From Nitrososphaerota archaeon (GTDB lineage Archaea; Thermoproteota; Nitrososphaeria; Nitrososphaerales; Nitrosopumilaceae): a stretch of 10,268 nt of DNA. The DNA is taken from contig JAANXC010000041.1 in NCBI GenBank assembly GCA_018263495.1, positions 1-10,268 of the forward strand. Reading direction: 5' to 3'. Both the position numbers and the translations under genes were made by a program. The notes under the pieces are model-generated. The model saw only the letters and a list, made by a program, of their open reading frames with translations. It had not been told where the DNA came from and did not search any database. Below, piece by piece: positions 5,334 through 10,268 of this stretch (position 1 is its first letter; every line of letters starts with the position of its first letter).

Positions 5334-5345
5334 AAATATATATTA
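5334..5345 (+). promoter_or_regulatory. TATA box of the rpoH-rpoB-rpoA operon
   Basis: AAATATATATTA is the best TATA match between the divergent genes. Transcription should start about 25 nt on, near 5362-5370, giving a leader of roughly 50 nt up to the Shine-Dalgarno-linked start. Unlike the PEFG genes this message would have a 5' UTR. Confidence 0.6.
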
Positions 5346-5392
5346 ACCCAAAGCCGGTTTTTGCTGTTTGTGTTGCTTATTCTCATCCCCAA

Positions 5393-5671
5393 TTGATATT
5401 ATACTCGGAGGTTTTTATCACGGTAACTAAAAAGCACTTATCTCTAGCACCTGATCATATCTATGTCCCAAAACATGAGGTAATGACAAAAAATGAAGCT
5501 GAGGAAGTGTTAGAAAAGTATCATTGTAAGGCAACCGAATTACCATTAATTTTTGGCAATGATCCAGCTATTGTTGGACTTGGCGTAAAACCTGGTGATA
5601 TGATAAAGATTACCAGAAAAAGTGCAACTGCTGGAGAAAGTTTCTATTATAGGTATGTGGTTGAAGTATGA
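5393..5671 (+). CDS. rpoH: DNA-directed RNA polymerase subunit H (Rpb5 C-terminal homologue); start uncertain
   Basis: Subunit H is the archaeal counterpart of the C-terminal domain of eukaryotic Rpb5 and sits at the downstream-DNA jaw of RNA polymerase. The family core is plain: HIYVPKHEVMTKNEAEEVL, then DPAIVGLGVKPGDMIKITRKS and a closing YYRYVVEV. The frame from TTG 5393 gives 92 aa, with eight leading residues (MILYSEVF) before an ATC codon at 5417. Starting from that ATC gives 84 aa, nearer the usual 75-85, and it is the codon correctly spaced from GGAGGT at 5407. The first in-frame ATG (5483) would remove the conserved VPKHEV and is excluded. The coordinates keep the conventional TTG, but I think the ATC at least as likely. 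It is the first gene of the polymerase operon, and its TGA overlaps the rpoB ATG (ATGA). Confidence 0.92.
   Translation: MILYSEVFITVTKKHLSLAPDHIYVPKHEVMTKNEAEEVLEKYHCKATELPLIFGNDPAIVGLGVKPGDMIKITRKSATAGESFYYRYVVEV
5407..5412 (+). promoter_or_regulatory. Strong Shine-Dalgarno of rpoH
   Basis: GGAGGT is a full match to the ACCTCC near the 16S rRNA 3' end. It lies inside the reading frame if the TTG at 5393 is the start, but has ideal spacing (5 nt after GGAGG) to an ATC codon at 5417. No in-frame ATG, GTG or TTG lies within a suitable distance downstream. Confidence 0.65.
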
Positions 5672-8600
5672 CTGATTCTGCAAACAAGCGTTGGCCTATA
5701 ATTCAGGATATTTTATCTAGACAGGGAGTTGCTAAACAACATCTTAATTCGTTTGATGAATTTTTAAAAAAAGGGCTGCAGGACATTATTGATGAAATCG
5801 CTCACATAGATATTGAAAATGCTGAATATCCATACAAAATTCAACTAGGCAGAATTCAATTTAAGCAACCAAGAATGATGGAGCTTGATGGTTCTGTTAC
5901 ACACATTACTCCTGTAGAAGCACGTCTACGCAATGTTTCATATGTTGCACCCTTGATGCTGGAAGCAAATGTTATTGAAGATGGAAAAACCCTAGAAAGT
6001 AGATTCATTCACATTGGTGATATACCTGTAATGGTAAAATCAGAATCTTGTATTTTACGAAGTTTTACACAACAAAAACTAATTGATTATGCAGAAGATC
6101 CAGAGGATCCTGGTGGCTACTTCATCATTAATGGTTCTGAACGAGTGATAGTTGGATTAGAAGATTTGTCATACAACAAAATTATTGTGGACGCTGAAAA
6201 AGTTGGTGGTAAAAAAGTATTCAAAGCAAAGATATATTCCTCAATTGTTGGTTATCGCGCAAAACTGGAGTTAGTGCTGAAAGAGGATGGACTTATTGTT
6301 ACAAGGATACCGGGCTCACCTGTTGATATTCCAATAATTACTTTGATGCGTGCTCTTGGATTAGAATCAGATAAAGAAATTGCATCGGTGATATCTCTGA
6401 ATGATAACATACAAAATGAACTTGAGAGTTCTTTTGAAAAAACAGATATTACAACATCAAAAGATGCTATTGTATACATCAGTAAAAGAATAGCACCTGG
6501 CATGTTGGAAGAATTTCAAATTAAGCGCGCGGAAACATTATTGGATTGGGGTTTACTTCCACACTTAGGTAAGCAACCTGATAACAGAAAAGAGAAAACA
6601 CAGTTTTTGGGTGAGGCTGCCTGCAAATTATTAGAGTTAAAACTTGGATGGATTCAACCAGATGACAAAGATCATTATGGCAACAAGGTTGTCAAGTTTG
6701 CAGGGCAGATGTTGGCTGATTTATTCAGAACTGCGTTTAGGAATCTGGTACGAGATATGAAATATCAGCTTGAACGCTCTGGTCAAAAAAGAGGAATAAA
6801 TGCTGTTAGCGCAGCGATTCGTCCCGGCATAATATCTGATAAACTCAATAACGCTATAGCAACAGGAAACTGGGGACGTGGAAGGGTTGGAGTTACACAA
6901 TTACTTGACAGAACAAATTACTTGTCTACTATAAGTCATCTACGACGTGTACAATCACCTTTGAGCAGAACTCAACCCAATTTTGAAGCAAGAGATTTAC
7001 ATTCTACACATTTTGGAAGGATCTGTCCAAGTGAAACACCAGAAGGATCTAATTGTGGCTTGGTTAAGAATTTGGCTTTATCTGCGATAATTTCTGTAAG
7101 TGTATCTTCAGAAGAGGTTGTTGAAAAACTGTATGAGTTTGGAACAGCTCATTTCTCAGATGTTAAGGACTCGGTAAAAAAGGATGGGGCTAGAATTTTT
7201 GTTGATGGAAAATTAATTGGTTATCATAAAGATGGAGAAAAATTAGCAAATTCTTTACGTGAGCTACGCAGATCTTCTAAGATTCATCCACATGTTGGGA
7301 TATCTATACATCAGCCAGAACAGGAAGGTGCTACAAAAAGACTGTATGTAAACTGTAATGCAGGACGTGTTTTACGCTCCCTCATTATAGTAAAAGATGG
7401 CAAATCAGTACTCACGCAAGATCTTCTTGATAAAGTGACAAAGAAACTTGTTTCATGGAACGACTTGATTCGAATGGGTGTAATTGAACTTGTAGATGCA
7501 AACGAGGAAGAAAACTGTCTTATAACATTTGATGATAAACATGTTAAGAAGCATACTCATATCGAAATTTTTCCTTCAGCAATTTTAGGTGCTGGCGCAT
7601 CAATAATACCATATCCTGAGCATAATCAATCTCCACGTAATACATATGAATCTGCCATGGCCAAACAAAGTCTTGGTTTTTCAACACCAATGATGAATAC
7701 TAGTACTTATGTAAGACAACACTCCATGCTGTATCCTCAAACTCCTATTGTGACTACAAAGGCTATGGGACTTCTAGGTCTAGAGAAAAGACCTGCAGGA
7801 CAAAATTGTATAGTTGCGGTCTTACCATTTGATGGATATAACATTGAGGACGCTATTGTTCTGAGCAAATCTTCGGTTGAAAGAGGGTTAGGACGCACAT
7901 TCTTTTATAGGATCTATGAATCAGAATCAAAACAATATCCTGGTGGAATGCGTGATAATTTTGAGATTCCAAACGCTGATGACAATCTTCGTGGATACAA
8001 GGGTGAAAAATCGTATCGTTTATTGGAAGACGATGGAATTATTGCTTCAGAATCCGCTGTATCAGGAGGTGATATCCTCATAGGTAAAACCAGTCCGCCT
8101 AGATTTATGGAAGAGTATCGTGAACTTGAATCTAGGGGACCGTATAGAAGGGATACCTCCATAGGAGTAAGACCTTCTGAAGTAGGAGTTGTTGACACCA
8201 TTGTTTTGACGCAAGCAAATGAGGGTGGAAAAATGTACAAAGTTAGAATTAGAGATATGCGTCCTCCTGAAATAGGAGATAAGTTTGCCTCAAGACATGG
8301 TCAAAAAGGAGTAGTAGGTATACTAGCTAAAGCAGAAGATTTGCCTTATACTGCTGACGGAATATCACCTGACGTTCTAATTAATCCTCATGCATTTCCA
8401 TCAAGAATGACGGTTGGTATGATGATGGAATCAATAACTGGTAAAGCCGCTGCAATACGAGGCAAAAAGGTTGATGCGTCTGCCTTTGTTGGTGAGAAGA
8501 TGGATGATGTAAAGGGTGTAATGGAAGACGCAGGATTCGAGTATTCTGGTAAGGAAATTATGTATGACGGTAAAACAGGCAAACAATTCCCAGTTGAGGT

Positions 8601-9012
8601 GTTTATTGGAGTTGTTTATTATCAAAAATTACATCATATGGTTGCAGATAAGATACATGCACGTGCACGTGGACAAGTTCAGATGTTAACTAAACAACCT
8701 ACTGAAGGTAGGGCACGTGGTGGTGGTTTAAGATTTGGAGAAATGGAGAGAGATTGTATAATAGCCTATGGGGCTTCCATGATTCTCAAAGATAGACTGC
8801 TTGATGAATCTGATAAAGCTGATATCTTTGTATGTGAACGATGTGGTCTTGTAGCATATCATGATGTTAAACAAAGAAAATATGTTTGTAGAGTATGTGT
8901 AGATAAGGGAAAAGTAAGTTCTGTATCTGTGGCATATGCATTTAAGCTGTTATTGCAGGAAATGTCTAGTCTTGCTATTGCACCACGTTTGTTGATTAAG
9001 GAGAGAGTATAA
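5668..9012 (+). CDS. rpoB: DNA-directed RNA polymerase subunit B (unsplit)
   Basis: Second-largest catalytic subunit of RNA polymerase (Rpb2/beta homologue). It is one 1114-aa chain, so B'' and B' are not split as they are in many euryarchaea. Landmarks in order: NGSERVIVGLED (residues 155-166) in the N-terminal protrusion/lobe part; the fork and rifampicin-type region with QSPLSRTQPNFEARDLHSTH (429-448) and PSETPEGSNCG (454-464); FDGYNIEDAIVLSKSS (721-736); GDKFASRHGQKGVVG (870-884), the hybrid-binding segment with catalytic-site lysines; MTVGMMMESITGKAA (914-928); GGLRFGEMERDCIIAYGA (1019-1036); and a C-terminal zinc ribbon CERC...CRVC (Cys1056, 1059, 1074, 1077) in the clamp. The ATG overlaps the rpoH stop. 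The TAA at 9010-9012 shares its last A with the rpoA' ATG. No truncation or frameshift is seen. Confidence 0.98.
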   Translation: MTDSANKRWPIIQDILSRQGVAKQHLNSFDEFLKKGLQDIIDEIAHIDIENAEYPYKIQLGRIQFKQPRMMELDGSVTHITPVEARLRNVSYVAPLMLEANVIEDGKTLESRFIHIGDIPVMVKSESCILRSFTQQKLIDYAEDPEDPGGYFIINGSERVIVGLEDLSYNKIIVDAEKVGGKKVFKAKIYSSIVGYRAKLELVLKEDGLIVTRIPGSPVDIPIITLMRALGLESDKEIASVISLNDNIQNELESSFEKTDITTSKDAIVYISKRIAPGMLEEFQIKRAETLLDWGLLPHLGKQPDNRKEKTQFLGEAACKLLELKLGWIQPDDKDHYGNKVVKFAGQMLADLFRTAFRNLVRDMKYQLERSGQKRGINAVSAAIRPGIISDKLNNAIATGNWGRGRVGVTQLLDRTNYLSTISHLRRVQSPLSRTQPNFEARDLHSTHFGRICPSETPEGSNCGLVKNLALSAIISVSVSSEEVVEKLYEFGTAHFSDVKDSVKKDGARIFVDGKLIGYHKDGEKLANSLRELRRSSKIHPHVGISIHQPEQEGATKRLYVNCNAGRVLRSLIIVKDGKSVLTQDLLDKVTKKLVSWNDLIRMGVIELVDANEEENCLITFDDKHVKKHTHIEIFPSAILGAGASIIPYPEHNQSPRNTYESAMAKQSLGFSTPMMNTSTYVRQHSMLYPQTPIVTTKAMGLLGLEKRPAGQNCIVAVLPFDGYNIEDAIVLSKSSVERGLGRTFFYRIYESESKQYPGGMRDNFEIPNADDNLRGYKGEKSYRLLEDDGIIASESAVSGGDILIGKTSPPRFMEEYRELESRGPYRRDTSIGVRPSEVGVVDTIVLTQANEGGKMYKVRIRDMRPPEIGDKFASRHGQKGVVGILAKAEDLPYTADGISPDVLINPHAFPSRMTVGMMMESITGKAAAIRGKKVDASAFVGEKMDDVKGVMEDAGFEYSGKEIMYDGKTGKQFPVEVFIGVVYYQKLHHMVADKIHARARGQVQMLTKQPTEGRARGGGLRFGEMERDCIIAYGASMILKDRLLDESDKADIFVCERCGLVAYHDVKQRKYVCRVCVDKGKVSSVSVAYAFKLLLQEMSSLAIAPRLLIKERV
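8998..9003 (+). promoter_or_regulatory. Shine-Dalgarno of rpoA'
   Basis: AAGGAG lies inside the last codons of rpoB, 8 nt before the ATG at 9012. With the 1-nt TAATG overlap it supports direct re-initiation or independent loading for the largest subunit. Confidence 0.55.
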
Positions 9013-10268
9013 TGTCCATTCAAACGGTAAAAGCTATTGACGGGATTAAATTTTGTGTTTGGTCTCCAAATGAGATTAGGAAATATTCAGTAGCTGAAAT
9101 TACTGCCCCTGAAACTTACGATGAAGATGGTATGGCGGTACAGGGTGGATTGATGGATGGATGTCTTGGAACATTAGAACCTGGACAGAAATGTCTGACT
9201 TGCGGTAATACCTCTGCTAGATGTCCTGGTCATTTTGGACATATTGAGCTTGCAGAGCCAGTATTACATATTGCATTTATTGATAGCATCCATAAGTTGC
9301 TGACTTCTACATGCAGATCTTGTTCAAGATTAAAAGTTCCTCAGGAAGTACTTGATAAGTTCTCGGAATTTAAAAAAAATAGTGCATCATATACTGTACT
9401 ATCACGTAAACGTATTCCAGAACAAATACTTGAAAAAGCAAAAAAAGCAAAAGAATGTCCACATTGTGGAAAACCACAATACGAACTTATTTTCACAAAA
9501 CCAACAATATTCATAGAAAAAACTGAACTTGGGGAAAATAGATTACTACCAGTTACAATAAGAGAACGATTTTCACAAATTATTGACGAAGATCTTAATT
9601 TATTAAATTATAACACTGCGACCGCAAGACCAGAATGGTTTATTTTACAAGCATTGCCTGTACCTCCCGTAACTGTTAGACCTTCTATTATACTTGAAAC
9701 TGGAATAAGATCTGAAGATGATCTAACCCATAAAATGGTAGACATTATTAGGGTAAATCAACGACTTAGAGAAAGCAAAGAAGCTGGAACACCTCCACTA
9801 ATAGTTCAAGATCTTGTTGATCTACTTCAATATCATACTACAACTTATTTTGATAACGAGGTTTCAGGAATTCCACAGGCTCATCATCGTTCTGGTAGAC
9901 CTCTGAAAACATTAACACAAAGACTCAAAGGCAAGGAAGGTCGTTTTAGAGGATCACTATCCGGAAAACGGGTAGACTTTTCAAGTCGAACTGTTATTTC
10001 TCCAGATCCTAATTTAGACTTGGGTGAAGTCGGTGTTCCAGTACAGGTTGCGACTAAACTTACAATTCCTGAAATTGTTACTGAATGGAATATTGAAAAA
10101 CTAAAGAAGTTAGTTATTAATGGGCCAAATACATTTCCTGGAGTAAATTATATTGTAAGACCTGACGGAGTTAAAATTAGACTAGATTTTGTCGAAGATC
10201 GTTCAATTATTGCCGATTCACTTGAGATAGGATATCTAGTGGAAAGACATCTTGCTCACGGTGATGTT
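9012..10268 (+). CDS. rpoA1: DNA-directed RNA polymerase subunit A', N-terminal 419 residues (3' end outside window)
   Basis: Largest catalytic subunit (Rpb1/beta' homologue). Reading from ATG 9012 the frame stays open for 419 codons to the window edge. Visible: the first zinc site CLTCGNTSARCPGH (Cys61, Cys64, Cys71, His74); a second zinc site formed by CRSC (Cys101, Cys104) and CPHC (Cys149, Cys152); LPVPPVTVRPS (215-225); and RLKGKEGRFRGSLSGKRVDF (304-323) followed by SSRTVISPDP, the conserved switch/lid region next to the active centre. The catalytic NADFDGD lies beyond the edge. The start is set by the 1-nt overlap with the rpoB stop and by AAGGAG 8 nt before it. Thaumarchaeota are reported to keep rpoA as one unsplit gene, so this may be a full rpoA and not an A' half; the window cannot show which. 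Confidence 0.97.
   Translation, partial: MSIQTVKAIDGIKFCVWSPNEIRKYSVAEITAPETYDEDGMAVQGGLMDGCLGTLEPGQKCLTCGNTSARCPGHFGHIELAEPVLHIAFIDSIHKLLTSTCRSCSRLKVPQEVLDKFSEFKKNSASYTVLSRKRIPEQILEKAKKAKECPHCGKPQYELIFTKPTIFIEKTELGENRLLPVTIRERFSQIIDEDLNLLNYNTATARPEWFILQALPVPPVTVRPSIILETGIRSEDDLTHKMVDIIRVNQRLRESKEAGTPPLIVQDLVDLLQYHTTTYFDNEVSGIPQAHHRSGRPLKTLTQRLKGKEGRFRGSLSGKRVDFSSRTVISPDPNLDLGEVGVPVQVATKLTIPEIVTEWNIEKLKKLVINGPNTFPGVNYIVRPDGVKIRLDFVEDRSIIADSLEIGYLVERHLAHGDV

Noticed and set aside
7914..8240. Minus-strand 108-codon open frame within rpoB
   Set aside because: It lies wholly inside conserved rpoB codons, with no recognisable motif or start signal. The same applies to minus-strand frames at 6252-6503, 8388-8582 and 8431-8625, and to those at 76-330 and 1020-1241 inside larC and larE.

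Overview
The window looks like chromosomal DNA of an ammonia-oxidising archaeon (Thaumarchaeota/Nitrososphaeria), probably a low-GC Nitrosopumilus- or Nitrosarchaeum-like lineage. Four things point there: a run of genes for secreted proteins ending in a PEFG-CTERM sorting signal, a tail type characteristic of Thaumarchaeota; an archaeal rpoH-rpoB-rpoA' RNA polymerase operon with an unsplit rpoB; AT-rich DNA; and archaeal TATA-type promoters close to start codons. The genus is inferred, not proven.

There are three blocks. (1) Bases 2-2495, plus strand: the 3' part of larC, then larE, then a class-V cysteine desulfurase, all joined by 4-nt stop/start overlaps (ATGA, then TTGA). LarC and LarE belong to synthesis of the nickel-pincer nucleotide (NPN) cofactor first found in lactate racemase. 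The overlapping desulfurase could supply sulfur to LarE, which carries three cysteines (a CxxC plus one) rather than a single sacrificial one. (2) Bases 2498-5138, minus strand: three consecutive PEFG-CTERM surface proteins. Each has a signal peptide, beta-rich Ig-like extracellular domains, a PEFG motif, a transmembrane helix and a short basic tail. Each gene has its own TATA box 21-24 nt before its ATG, which suggests leaderless single-gene transcripts, and T-rich tracts behind each look like terminators. The two neighbouring genes at 3401-4246 and 4314-5138 share near-identical 3' ends that run past the stop codon. (3) Bases 5393-10268, plus strand: rpoH, rpoB and the first 419 codons of rpoA', with ATGA and TAATG junctions; the window ends inside rpoA'.

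The 254-nt divergent gap between the surface genes and the polymerase operon (5139-5392) holds no gene. It has a TATA box for each direction, a perfect 10-bp inverted repeat (CATTTTCCAA...TTGGAAAATG), a third copy of its core near the rpoH TATA box, and a short A/T palindrome. No RNA gene, mobile element or CRISPR array is visible. The points most worth a second look are the three-cysteine LarE coupled to a desulfurase, the lack of a normal start codon next to the strong Shine-Dalgarno of rpoH (an ATC sits exactly where one should be), and the repeated operator-like element.
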